Assembly: GCF_030499575.1 (NCBI RefSeq)
Contig: NZ_JASTLC010000001.1
Location: 2,752,001 to 2,816,000 of the forward strand
From: Streptomyces sp. DG2A-72
Lineage (GTDB): Bacteria; Actinomycetota; Actinomycetes; Streptomycetales; Streptomycetaceae
Direction of reading: 5' to 3'
DNA: 64,000 bases
The translations under genes and the position numbers were made by a program. The notes under the pieces were generated by a model. The model ran no database searches and was not told the DNA's origin. It was given only the letters and a program-made list of their open reading frames with translations. Below, piece after piece: positions 16,638 through 24,863 of this stretch. How positions within the stretch are numbered: position 1 is the first letter of the stretch; the number at the start of each line of letters is the position of its first letter.

Positions 16638-17236
16638 ACAGCGGCGGTGAGGCAGCGAATGCGGCGAACACATGCGACCGGACCGGATCTCAACAGCCGA
16701 CGGCCGCTTCGGCGCCGCGCATGACGACAGGCACCACTACGATCCTGAGCGACACCGACTTCGCCACCCCGATCGAGGACCGGTACTTCGAGGACTACGC
16801 ACCGGGTGCGGTGTATGTCTACGGCAGCATCACCATGACGAGGGAGGACATCCTCCGGTTCGCAGACGAGTTCGACCCGCAAAGCATCCACAACGATCCA
16901 CAGGCAGCCCGGCAGGGACCGTTCAGCGGTCTCATCGCCAGCGGTTGGCACACCTGTTCCGTCACGATGCGGATGTATGTCGACCACTACGTCAGCAAGG
17001 TGGCGAGCCTGGCCTCACCCGGCATCGACGAACTGCGCTGGGTCCAGCCGGTCAGGCCCGGCGACAGGCTGTCCCTGCGGGCAACAGTCCGGGACGCCCG
17101 CGTCTCGCGCTCCAAACCGGATCGCGGCCTCGTCACCACCGGCATCGAGGTCCTCAACCAGCACGGCCAGACAGTGCTGACCATGAGCGCCATGAACCTC
17201 TTCCTGCGCCGCCAGGTCATCGGCAGGCCAGGATGA
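16634..17236 (+). CDS. MaoC-family dehydratase (hot-dog fold)
   Basis: Hot-dog fold protein of 200 aa. The R-specific hydratase signature appears as RFADEFDPQSIHNDPQAARQ, with the Asp and His of the hydratase motif, followed by PFSGLIASGWHTCS, as in (R)-enoyl-CoA hydratases. It probably adds water to, or removes it from, a CoA- or ACP-bound enoyl group. The ATG at 16634 overlaps the stop of the FAD enzyme by 4 bp. An internal ATG at 16721 matches the usual N-terminus better, so the first 29 residues may be untranslated. Co-transcription with the FAD enzyme implies that both act on one pathway. Confidence 0.82.
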   Translation: MNSGGEAANAANTCDRTGSQQPTAASAPRMTTGTTTILSDTDFATPIEDRYFEDYAPGAVYVYGSITMTREDILRFADEFDPQSIHNDPQAARQGPFSGLIASGWHTCSVTMRMYVDHYVSKVASLASPGIDELRWVQPVRPGDRLSLRATVRDARVSRSKPDRGLVTTGIEVLNQHGQTVLTMSAMNLFLRRQVIGRPG

Positions 17237-17849
17237 CGGTTCGCTGCCTCCACCCTCGAGGTCACCGGTGTAGCTCACCTGGGCACTGCCTGGACGCTTT
17301 CACCGGTGCGCGGCGGTCCCGCCGGGTGTCCGATGCTCGGGAGTTGATTCCGTCATTTCGGGCGCCACATGCAGTCAGAAGTCCATCGGGCAGCGGAAAT
17401 CGACGCCTCGGATGCATCGGGAGTATTTGTCCGGCGCGTCTTCCCACTGACACGCTCCGGCATCGGTCAGGGCGGCGTGTGTTCCGGGTTCGGCAACAGG
17501 CTCGCGTTACGTATCTGCGGTGTCGATGGAGGTGGCACGTGCGACTTCTGTGAAACGCGCGCTCGATCGAAGCCGTTCAGGGGCTACTTGGGCCGATCCG
17601 AGCAGCTACCCGGGGCGAGCTGGTGCCAGTGGCCGCCGCCAGTCCGCCCCAGGGTGGCACCGAGCACACTGCCGTCTCAGGCGCCGCTGACCGGACCGGG
17701 CACGCCATGAGCGCCTCCGCCCGGCGGACAGCCCGCCGCCCTGCGCCACCTGCGGTGAACCGCCGCCATGGCCGTGCAGCAGCCGATGGCACGAGCGGTC
17801 CGGTCTTGGCGGCGCCGGTGGGGTGGTGTGCGGTGATCCGCAGCGGCCG
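17237..17849. other. Gene-free stretch
   Basis: No convincing coding region, RNA or repeat was found in these 613 bp. Short open frames occur on both strands but lack family motifs and ribosome sites. The right end joins abruptly to the IS630 transposase tail, so part of this sequence may flank an old deletion. Confidence 0.5.
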
Positions 17850-17851
17850 CG

Positions 17852-17952
17852 ACGACCTGATCGACAAGCTGGAGAGCTACGTGATCAGACACAACGACAC
17901 CGCCAAGCCCTACCGCTGGACCTACGAGGGCACCCCACTCAAGGCAGCCTGA
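17852..17952 (+). pseudogene. IS630 transposase C-terminal fragment
   Basis: The last 32 codons of an IS630 transposase, running from DDLIDKLESYVIRHNDT to YEGTPLKAA and a stop. Only one residue of this tail differs from the intact copy (Arg for Lys after VI). Everything upstream, including all catalytic residues, is missing. Confidence 0.85.
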
Positions 17953-18026
17953 CTCGCCACGGCGCCAGCCGGGATCAGCAAGCCGGTCCGGCACCCGCCG
18001 TGTCCCGAGCGCGGTGAGATCGCCGG

Positions 18027-18269
18027 TCACCAGCCCATGCCCTTGGCGACATCTGCTCGCGCCGCAGCGATCTCCTCGACCGTTACGCCAGGAACGTCGG
18101 TGTCCATCTCCAACCGACCCAGCAGGTCCACCAGGGCCTGTTTCTGCGCAGGATGCTCGATCGGGACCGCGTCGAGGTCCACGCTCATCAACCAGTCGAA
18201 CAGGACCACCGCGTCCGCCCGCCACAAGCTGACTCTCACTACAGGCAAGTCCGGGTCCATGCCCGACAT
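18027..18269 (-). CDS. Hypothetical protein, probable IS630 passenger
   Basis: 80-aa acidic helical protein: VRVSLWRADAVVLFDWLM, then AQKQALVDLLGRLE and ITVEEIAAARADV-like helices ending in GMGW. No domain is recognised. It faces the transposase tail and lies between that tail and the terminal repeat at 18320, so it was carried inside the element. The two methionines near the start (18269 and 18260) are both possible starts. Frame integrity despite decay of the transposase suggests it may still be expressed or was lost only recently. Confidence 0.6.
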   Translation of the reverse strand: MSGMDPDLPVVRVSLWRADAVVLFDWLMSVDLDAVPIEHPAQKQALVDLLGRLEMDTDVPGVTVEEIAAARADVAKGMGW

Positions 18270-18368
18270 CGTGCCCGACCAGACACCACAACGCGATCAA
18301 ATAGCTGCAGCAGCCTCTACAACACCCCTCCACGAACCAACGCGGAGCAGCACTAGAGTTGGCCAACC

Positions 18369-18794
18369 ATGCCCGATCTCCTCGGAATCAACCATCTGAC
18401 CCTGTCCACGACCGACCTCGATCGGCTCGTGACGTACTACACGGAGTTGCTCGGAGCGGCGCTCGCATTCGAGCGCGCTGCAACCTCTTCTGATCCTCGG
18501 ATCGCAGTCATCGACGTCGGCGGGGACGACCACCTGATGATCGTGGAAACCGCTACCGCTCCCACCACTGATCTCGACCCCCTGAGCAGGGCGGGATGGG
18601 GGCTACGCGTGGGAACATACGCGCAACTGTGTGAGGTCCGCGAACAAATCCTGAGCGCCGGGTGGCCGGTCGGACAGATCGAGACACTGCCCACGCAGTG
18701 GACGATGACAGCTCGCGATCCCGATGGACGCCCCGTGGACGTTCGAGCCCATCGCCCCCGCGCCGCATCGCCGCCACCCACCACTGGCTCCTGA
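18369..18794 (+). CDS. VOC-family protein
   Basis: 141-aa glyoxalase-fold protein with the opening motif LLGINHLTLSTTDLDRLVTYY and the closing motif ARDPDGRPVDVRAH. It may bind a drug or act as a metal-dependent lyase; the substrate is unknown. The IS630 remnant ends only 13 bp before the ATG, so its native promoter and ribosome site have been replaced by the insertion-sequence end. Expression may depend on outward transcription from the IS or be lost. Confidence 0.7.
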   Translation: MPDLLGINHLTLSTTDLDRLVTYYTELLGAALAFERAATSSDPRIAVIDVGGDDHLMIVETATAPTTDLDPLSRAGWGLRVGTYAQLCEVREQILSAGWPVGQIETLPTQWTMTARDPDGRPVDVRAHRPRAASPPPTTGS

Positions 18795-19500
18795 GGTTGA
18801 ACTCGTGGTGTCGTAGGGGCTGACGGCTGGCCGTCGGCCGCGGTATCACCGGAGGCACGCGGTATCCACAAGGGGGCGGGCTGACCGCCGAACGTCAGCA
18901 GTTCTTGATCCCCAGACCGGCGGCAACCGACCTGATCGTTGCCCCGGCCATCGCATGGCCGCACTACACCGTCCTGCCGGCTGACCGGCAAACCCTGACG
19001 GCCTACGACCCGAAAGACCCTGGAGAACCAGACCACCGCGCTGGTCTCCGCCCTGCCCGAACACCGAAAATCGCGTCGGCCGCCCGACAGCAGTTCCCCC
19101 TCGACGAGTCCTCATCGCCCCAACCAAGACAGCGAGGTTGGATCGCTGATGAGACGTCTGGCCGACCACGCCTACGGGGCGCCCGCCTCCGCGACGGCCT
19201 GGGCGCCCGCTCGCTGCGCGACACGGGGATGGAGGAACTGCGCGAGCAACGAGACGCCGCACTCGCAGCCGGCCGCCAAGCAGAGACCGCCATGCAGGCA
19301 CTCCGCAACGTCAACCAGCGGCTGACGGTCGAGAACAGCCGGCTGATCGCCGCAGATGCTCCGGAACCAACCCGGACAGCCCCAGCCGCCCGGCCCTTGA
19401 GAAGCCTGCCGCCGACCGACCTCTGACCGACACCCCCGGCAGCCTCGAACCCGACGGACGGAGTCGGTACGGATCTGACCGCATGACCAGGTGAGGCCCC
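18795..19500. other. Degenerate stretch with a coiled-coil-like ORF
   Basis: No recognised gene. A frame from 18905 to 19426 (173 codons) ends with a heptad-like segment (MEELREQRDAALAAGRQAE, then LRNVNQRLTVENSRLIAAD), similar in style to small proteins that accompany transposases and recombinases. Its N-terminal half looks non-coding. It may be a fused remnant; I would not call a gene with confidence. Confidence 0.3.
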
Positions 19501-19574
19501 TCCGACGCTTCGGAGAGGCCTCACCGATATCCAGAACCACCGGTACACGCCCCGGTCACGGTCTCGAACTCCTG

Positions 19575-19840
19575 AAGCCGAGAACTCTCCGCCGCGAGAT
19601 CAACGGCGGACTGCAGGTCGTCGAGAGCCGGAACTCCACCAACGACAAGATCTTCTACGGCCGCGAGCACGCCGAGGTCTCCATGCTCGCACTCCATCTC
19701 CTGTCTCCTGCAGTCCAGCCTGGTCCTGATCAACACCCAGCTTCTCCAGGCGGTCCTCCGCGACCGCAGCGGGCCGGGAAGCTCACCGCCGCAGACCGGC
19801 GCGGGCTGTCCCCGCTGTTCTGGTCGGTGCCGCTTACTGC
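19575..19840 (+). pseudogene. C-terminal remnant of a Tn3-family transposase
   Basis: The frame reads LRREINGGLQVVESRNSTND then KIFYGREHAEVSMLALHLL, matching the conserved C-terminal region of Tn3/Tn4556-type transposases (usually LQVVENWNSAN..FYG). After about 19700 the homology moves by one base to LQSSLVLINTQLLQAVL and then returns to the first frame at GKLTAADRRGLSPLFWS. Two frameshifts and the missing N-terminal 800 or more residues make it a dead relic. No terminal repeats or resolvase were found. Confidence 0.8.
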
Positions 19841-19909
19841 CCGTCGCCGTGATGCGGCGGCGGGCTCCGCGGTGGGCGCTCTCCTTTCGGTAATCCGTCA
19901 ACCGTTTGC

Positions 19910-20533
19910 TCAGACGGGAAGTTCGGTGATGCTGAGGGCGAAGTCCAAGTTCCCCACCCCGTGGTTGGCGAGGCCCACCGTGACCAGGCCCGCTCCTTCC
20001 AGCCAGTGCGCCATTCTCAGGCCGCCGACGTCCAGCGGGCGCAGCCCGAGGGTCTCGATGAACGCCTCCACACTTGCCTTGGCCTGCGCATCATCGCCGG
20101 CGATGAAGACGTCGGGCCGCCCCTTCTCCAGGACATGACGGAAGACGGTGTTGAACGCCTTCACCACGCTGGCGCCGACCGGGGCGACCTTGGCGACTTC
20201 CTGCGCGATCGAGGTCTCCTCGCGGTGAGCCAGCCCGTCGAACGTGGAATTGAAGGGATTGCTGATGTCGACGATGACCTTGCCCGCGAGAGCGTCTACG
20301 TACTCGGCGACGACCGGCACGACACCGTCGTACAGCAGGGCCACGATGACGATGTCCCCGGCCGGAGCGGTGCCCCATTCTCCCGTCGTGGTGCCGCCGC
20401 CGAGAGCCTTGGCCAGGTCAGCGGCCTTGGCCTGATCACGGCCCATGACCTCGACGGTGTTGCCGCCCGCCACCGCCCGCGTGCCGATGGTGCGGGCCAT
20501 GTTCCCGGTGCCGATGATGCTGATGTTGCTCAT
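19910..20533 (-). CDS. NADP-dependent F420-type reductase-like dinucleotide-binding protein
   Basis: 207 aa. An N-terminal Rossmann fold (SIIGTGNMARTIGTRAVAGG) binds NADP; the body contains VIVDISNPFNSTFDG and VVKAFNTVF, typical of the NADPH-dependent F420 reductase/NAD(P)-binding family. Whether it uses F420 is uncertain. It lies 35 bp downstream of the SDR gene on the same strand, so the two probably form an operon. The divergent TetR regulator at 21448 is the likely controller. Confidence 0.8.
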   Translation of the reverse strand: MSNISIIGTGNMARTIGTRAVAGGNTVEVMGRDQAKAADLAKALGGGTTTGEWGTAPAGDIVIVALLYDGVVPVVAEYVDALAGKVIVDISNPFNSTFDGLAHREETSIAQEVAKVAPVGASVVKAFNTVFRHVLEKGRPDVFIAGDDAQAKASVEAFIETLGLRPLDVGGLRMAHWLEGAGLVTVGLANHGVGNLDFALSITELPV

Positions 20534-20568
20534 GAGATGTCCTTCCTGCCCTAAGTGTGTTGTGCGGT

Positions 20569-21303
20569 TCAGATGGCGGTGGTGCCGCCGTCGGCGACGA
20601 GTTCCATGCCGTTGACGTAGCTGGAGTCGTCGGAGGCGAGGAAGAGGGCGGCGGTGGCGATTTCGTCGGGGCGGCCCATCTGGCCGCGGGGGATGAGGGA
20701 CTCGAACTGGCGCCTGGTGGCCTCGTCGAAGAGTTCTTCCTGCTTGGCGGTGGCGACCTGGCCGGGGGTCAGGACGTTGACGCGGATGCGGCGGTCCTTG
20801 AGTTCGTTGAGCCAGATTCGGGCCCAGGCCTGCTGGACGGCCTTGCTGCCGGCGTAGACGCTCCAGCCGGGGAAGGCGCCGAGGGAGGCGTTGGAGCCGG
20901 TCATGAGGATGGAGCCGCCGTCGTTGAAGAGCGGGAGGGCCTTCTGGACGGTGAACAGGGTGCCGCGGGCGTTGAGCCCGAACCAGGTGTCGAACTGGGC
21001 CTCGGTGATCTCGCCGAGCGGGGCGGGCTCGCCGCCGCCGGCGCTGGCCCACAGCACGTCGAGGCTGCCCTTCTCCCGCTTGACCGTGTCGTACAGGCGG
21101 TCCAGGTCGTCCAGGTCGGCGGCGTCGCCCTGGACGCCGGTGACGTTGCGGCCGATCTGCTTCACGGCCTCGTCCAGGGCCTCCTGGCGGCGGCCGGTGA
21201 TGAAGACGTGCGCTCCCTCGTCGACGAACAGCTTCGCGCCGGCCAGCGCCAGGCCGGTGGTGCCGCCGGTGATGACCGCGACCTTGCCGTCAAGCTTTCC
21301 CAT
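20569..21303 (-). CDS. SDR-family NAD(P)-dependent oxidoreductase
   Basis: 244-aa classical short-chain dehydrogenase. The cofactor motif is ITGGTTGLALAGAKLF at residues 12-27; the substrate side has LWASAGGGEPAP (NNAG-like position) and the catalytic Tyr and Lys in YAGSKAVQQAW. The C-terminus ends in the typical NGMELVADGG. It is divergent from a TetR regulator with 144 bp between the start codons, where repeated ATGTACACCG elements lie. Confidence 0.88.
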   Translation of the reverse strand: MGKLDGKVAVITGGTTGLALAGAKLFVDEGAHVFITGRRQEALDEAVKQIGRNVTGVQGDAADLDDLDRLYDTVKREKGSLDVLWASAGGGEPAPLGEITEAQFDTWFGLNARGTLFTVQKALPLFNDGGSILMTGSNASLGAFPGWSVYAGSKAVQQAWARIWLNELKDRRIRVNVLTPGQVATAKQEELFDEATRRQFESLIPRGQMGRPDEIATAALFLASDDSSYVNGMELVADGGTTAI

Positions 21304-21330
21304 GGTCGTTCCCTTGGGTCGGTGGTGCCG

Positions 21331-21417
21331 TGTGTACCTGAGGCGATGCTGTTATGTACACCGCCCTGTTTATTTAAGGTACGTGGCGGACGGCCGGGAC
21401 GCAAGCTATGTACACCG
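21331..21417. promoter_or_regulatory. Repeated GTACA elements in the SDR/TetR divergent region
   Basis: ATGTACACCG occurs at 21354-21363 and again at 21408-21417, 54 bp apart, and a related GTGTAC lies at 21332. The core TGTACA is self-complementary. The positions suit a TetR operator controlling both divergent promoters. Confidence 0.45.
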
Positions 21418-21447
21418 GTCGTTACCTAGCCGCGGTACGATGGAGCC

Positions 21448-22059
21448 ATGACGGAGTTGGAGAAGGGCCCCACGGGCCGCCGCCGCGGCCGAGGCGCCCG
21501 CGAGCGCATCATCAGCGCGTCCCAGCAACTGTTCCGCGAGCAGGGCATCAACCGCACCGGCATGGACCAGCTCTGCGCGGCGGCCCAGGTGTCCAAGCGC
21601 ACGGCCTACCAGCACTTCACCGGCAAGGACGAACTCGTCGCCGAGTACCTGCGCCGGTTCGACCCCTCCGTTCTGTCCGGCGTGTTCGACCGCACCGACC
21701 TCACGCCCCGCGAACGGCTCCTCGCCGCCTTCGACATCCCCCCCACCACCCCCCTGTGCCCCTACATCGCCGCCACCGTCGAACTGCACGATCCCCAGCA
21801 CCCCGCATCCCAGTACGCACGCGACTACAAGAAAGCCGTCGCCGCGCGGCTCGCCGACACCGCCCGCGAAGCCGGCGCCGCCGACCCCGAACAGCTCGGC
21901 GAGCAGCTCGCGCTGCTCATCGACGGCGCCGCGGCCCGCACCCGGGTCCTCGATGCCGACGCCTTCCCCACCGCCGCCGCCATCGCCGCCGTCCTCATCG
22001 ACAACGCCATCCCCGCCACAGCCGGCGATGACCGGCGGCGGGAGGAAGTGTCGAGTTGA
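21448..22059 (+). CDS. TetR/AcrR-family regulator
   Basis: 203 aa. The N-terminal HTH reads RIISASQQLFREQGINRTGMD and continues into LCAAAQVSKRTAYQHFTGKD. The C-terminal ligand domain has PLCPYIAATVELHDPQHPAS with a conserved Cys, as in many regulators of reductases. It most likely represses the divergent SDR/NADP-reductase pair and itself, binding the ATGTACACCG elements between them. The ATG at 21448 gives the normal distance to the HTH. Confidence 0.88.
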   Translation: MTELEKGPTGRRRGRGARERIISASQQLFREQGINRTGMDQLCAAAQVSKRTAYQHFTGKDELVAEYLRRFDPSVLSGVFDRTDLTPRERLLAAFDIPPTTPLCPYIAATVELHDPQHPASQYARDYKKAVAARLADTAREAGAADPEQLGEQLALLIDGAAARTRVLDADAFPTAAAIAAVLIDNAIPATAGDDRRREEVSS

Positions 22060-22413
22060 TTTGGCACTCCGAGGCCGGGCTGGACGCGCGACCGCATCCG
22101 CTGGTGCGCGACACCAGCCGCCCGGCACCTGGCCCGGACCTGCCGGCTTTCGGGAACCTGCTGCCCGCCTGCTGAAGGCCGCGGCAGAAGCCGCCGGGGA
22201 GATCGGCGACCCCCGAGGACCCGCCGACATGGTCGGCCTGGCACATGCCGGCCCCACACGCTGCCGTAGTGCTGAACAGCCTCAGCGCTCTGCCGGACAG
22301 CTCAGACGACACGATCGGGGCAGCAGCAGTCGTTCGGCGGGGCCGTCGTCCCGGACGACGCCATGCTCGCCGTCGCGCTTCACCTCTGCGACCAGAACTG
22401 AGCCTGCGGGAGC
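22060..22413. other. Gene-free stretch
   Basis: About 350 bp between the TetR gene and the small hypothetical gene. Short frames exist, one ending SFGGAVVPDDAM then LAVALHLCDQN before a stop at about 22401, but no family motif or ribosome site supports a gene. It may be relic coding sequence. Confidence 0.4.
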
Positions 22414-22674
22414 ATGACGTGGGAGATTCTGCGCTCCCCTGGCAGCCATCTACGCCGCACTAGCGACGACCGGTTGGCTCTGCCGTTGCGTCTGTCCCGC
22501 GAGGGGGAACACGTGACGGACGCTGAGCTGACGCTGTCCCTGGTCGATGCCGAGCACCTGCACGCCGCTCTGTGCCGCGCCCTCGACGAGCAATCTGCGC
22601 CTGCGAACGCGCCCGGCTGCCGCACGCGGGTCGCGCCCGCCGACCCCAACATGGGCAACGGGAGGGCGCTGTGA
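22414..22674 (+). CDS. Small hypothetical protein upstream of a DUF7848 relic
   Basis: 86 aa from an ATG preceded by GGGAG. The recognisable part is LTLSLVDAEHLHAALCRALD at about residues 40-59, an acidic helical segment found in small Streptomyces proteins that stand immediately before DUF7848 genes. The N-terminal 20 residues are basic and may not be conserved. Its TGA overlaps a GTG start of the next frame. The function is unknown. Confidence 0.5.
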   Translation: MTWEILRSPGSHLRRTSDDRLALPLRLSREGEHVTDAELTLSLVDAEHLHAALCRALDEQSAPANAPGCRTRVAPADPNMGNGRAL

Positions 22675-22862
22675 CGCGGTCGATCATCAGGGCCGCCGCA
22701 TGGACGCTGGGGCGGAGATCGCCGGGGGCGCCCCGGCGGGCATCTACTCGGCGGAATGTCTGACCTGTGGGGCGCAGGCGCAGCCAACCGACGGGGAGCA
22801 CCTGCCGGTTGAGATCTGGGCGCTGAAACACACGGGGCTCAATCCCTTTACAGGGCGCCTGA
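22671..22862 (+). pseudogene. DUF7848-type small protein, frameshifted and truncated
   Basis: The GTG at 22671 starts TRSIIRAAAWTL. Near 22708 the homology passes to another frame, giving AGGAPAGIYSAECLTCGAQ and EIWALKHTGLNPF, which include the conserved Cys-x-x-Cys and His-Thr-Gly of the family. The expected C-terminal FWRVTPA-like end is missing. The normal partner is the small gene just upstream, with which it overlaps by 4 bp. Confidence 0.6.
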
Positions 22863-22968
22863 ACGCTCGTACCGCCATACCGGATGGCTGCCGCTTCCCG
22901 GGCGCTGCGAGGCGCAAGGTCAGCACGCATGGCGCCCGCCCCGGCCTCCCCCGTCCGAGACGGGATAC

Positions 22969-23005
22969 GCCCCCAACCGGACTTGGCCATTGGCCGGTTG
23001 GGGGC
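22969..23005 (-). terminator. nadE terminator
   Basis: A 12-bp perfect stem (GCCCCCAACCGG and its complement) with a 13-nt loop begins 27 bp past the nadE stop codon. No T-run follows, as is common in Streptomyces. Confidence 0.7.
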
Positions 23006-23031
23006 GCCTCAATGCTGTGGCTTCGGCCCGC

Positions 23032-24785
23032 CTACGCCGTCTCCCGCCACCCGTTCGTGATCGGCAGCCGTCGGTCCTTTCCGAAGCCCTTCGGTGAGAT
23101 CTTCGTGCCCGGCGGATACTGGCGCCGCTTGTACTCGGCGGTATCCACCATGCGCAGCGTCTTCGTCACCAACGCGGGATCGAAACCGGCCGCGACGATC
23201 ATGTCGGCGCCCTCGTCCCGGTCGACGTAGCGTTCGAGGATCGCGTCCAGGACGGGATAGTCCGGCAGGGAGTCCGTGTCGACCTGCCCCGGCCGCAGCT
23301 CCGCGCTCGGCGGCTTGGTGATCGAGTTCTCCGGGATCGGCGGCGACTGCCCCCGCTCGGCGGCAGCCCGATTGCGCCACTCCGCCAGCCGGAAGATCGA
23401 CGTCTTGTAGACGTCCTTGATGGGGCCGTACGCGCCCACCGAGTCGCCGTACAGGGTCGAATAGCCCACCGCCAGCTCCGACTTGTTGCCGGGGGCGAGG
23501 ACGATGTGGCCCTCCTGGTTGGAGATCGCCATCAGCATGGTGCCGCGCAGCCGGGACTGGAGGTTCTCCTCCGCCAGGCCCGACAGGCCCAGCGACCCCA
23601 TGTACGCGTCGAACATCGGCTCGATCGGCACGGTACGGAAGTTCAGTCCCGTCCGCCGCGCCAGCTCCGCCGCGTTGCCCTTGGAGTGGTCGGAGGAGTA
23701 CTTCGACGGCATCGAGACGCCGTACACGTTCTGCGCGCCGAGCGCGTCGCAGGCGATCGCCGCCACGAGGGCCGAGTCGATGCCGCCGGACAGGCCGATC
23801 AGGACCGACTTGAAGCCGTTCTTCGCGACGTAGGCCCGCAGGCCCACCACCAGCGCCGAGTACATCTCCTCGGCGTCGTCCAGCCGGTCCGCGTAGCCAC
23901 CGGTCAGCTCCGGCTCGTACGGGGCGAGGGGCTCCTCGGACAGCACCAGCCGGTCGATGCGCAGACCGTCGTCCACGGTGCCGGTGGGCGCGTTGGGCGA
24001 GGCGGCCGGCAGGTCCAGGTCCAGGACCACACAGCCCTCCGCGAACTGCGGCGCTCGTGCGATCACCTCGCCGTCGCGGTCGACCACGATCGAGTCGCCG
24101 TCGAAGACCAGCTCGTCCTGTCCGCCGATCATGGCCAGATAAGCCGTCGTGCAGCCCGCCTCCTGGGCGCGCTTGCGGACCAGTTCGAGGCGGGTGTCGT
24201 CCTTGTCGCGCTCGTACGGCGAGGCGTTGATCGACAGCAGCAGGCCCGCCTCGGCCGAACGCGCCGCCGGCACCCGGCCGCCGTCCTGCCAGAGGTCCTC
24301 GCAGATGGCGAGGGCCACGTCCACGCCGTGCACTCGCACGACCGGCATCGTGTCGCCGGGCACGAAGTAGCGGAACTCGTCGAAGACGCCGTAGTTGGGG
24401 AGGTGGTGCTTGGCGTAGGTCAGCACGACCTCGCCGCGGTGCAGCACCGCCCCCGCGTTCCGCGGAGCCCGGCCGGCTGGCCGAACTTCGGCTGGGCGGC
24501 CTCGGAACGGTCGAGATAGCCGACGATCACCGGCAGCTCCCCGAAACCCTCCTCGGCGAGCCGCGCGGCCAGGTCGCGCAGGGCGGCGCGGGACGCCTCG
24601 ACGAAGGACGGTCGCAGGGCCAAGTCCTCGACGGGGTAGCCGGTCAGCACCATCTCCGGGAACGCCACGAGATGCGCCCCCTGCTCGGCGGAGTGCCGGG
24701 TCCAGTGGAGGACCGTCTCGGCGTTCCCGGAGAGGTCACCGACGCGAGAGTCGATCTGGTTCAGAGCGAGACGAAGTTGAGGCAC
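23032..24785 (-). pseudogene. nadE: Glutamine-dependent NAD+ synthetase, with a single frameshift
   Basis: Makes NAD+ from deamido-NAD+, ATP and glutamine. The N-terminal nitrilase-type amidase starts at a GTG at 24785 (PQLRLALNQID) and carries FPEMVLTGYP. The frame breaks near 24465. The next frame continues NAGAVLHRGEVVLTYAKHH, with the Lys of the amidase triad, then AICEDLW with the Cys, and the ATP-binding SGGIDSALV near residue 334. Restoring one C in the run after CCGGGCT rejoins the two frames. Both domains are otherwise complete, so this may be a sequencing or assembly error rather than a true lesion in a normally essential gene. The second frame alone would lack the amidase Glu. Confidence 0.88.
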
Positions 24786-24808
24786 AGGCCCAGTGTAATC
24801 GTCAGAGC

Positions 24809-24862
24809 GACGCAATGGGGTGGCGTACGGGTGTGGTGCACCCCACGCCACCCCATGCGTCG
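24809..24862 (-). terminator. Strong hairpin after the S53 peptidase gene
   Basis: An 18-bp stem with one mismatch (GACGC.ATGGGGTGGCGT against its complement) lies between the peptidase stop at 24864 and the nadE start at 24785. It should stop peptidase transcription before nadE. Confidence 0.75.
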
Positions 24863-24863
24863 G

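Larger units (their letters stand above)
17850..18353. mobile_element. Remnant of a second IS630-type element with a different passenger
   Basis: It consists of a transposase 3' end (17852-17952), an 80-aa gene on the minus strand, and one terminal repeat at 18320-18353. Read from the right, that repeat begins GTGCTGCTCCGCGTTGG and continues to TTCGTGGAGGGG, very close to the left repeat of the intact element. A TA follows at 18354-18355. The 5' part of the element and its other terminus are gone. Confidence 0.7.

Noticed and set aside
17369..17710. 113-codon frame in the gene-free stretch
   Set aside because: No ribosome site or family motif, unusual composition and location beside an IS scar.
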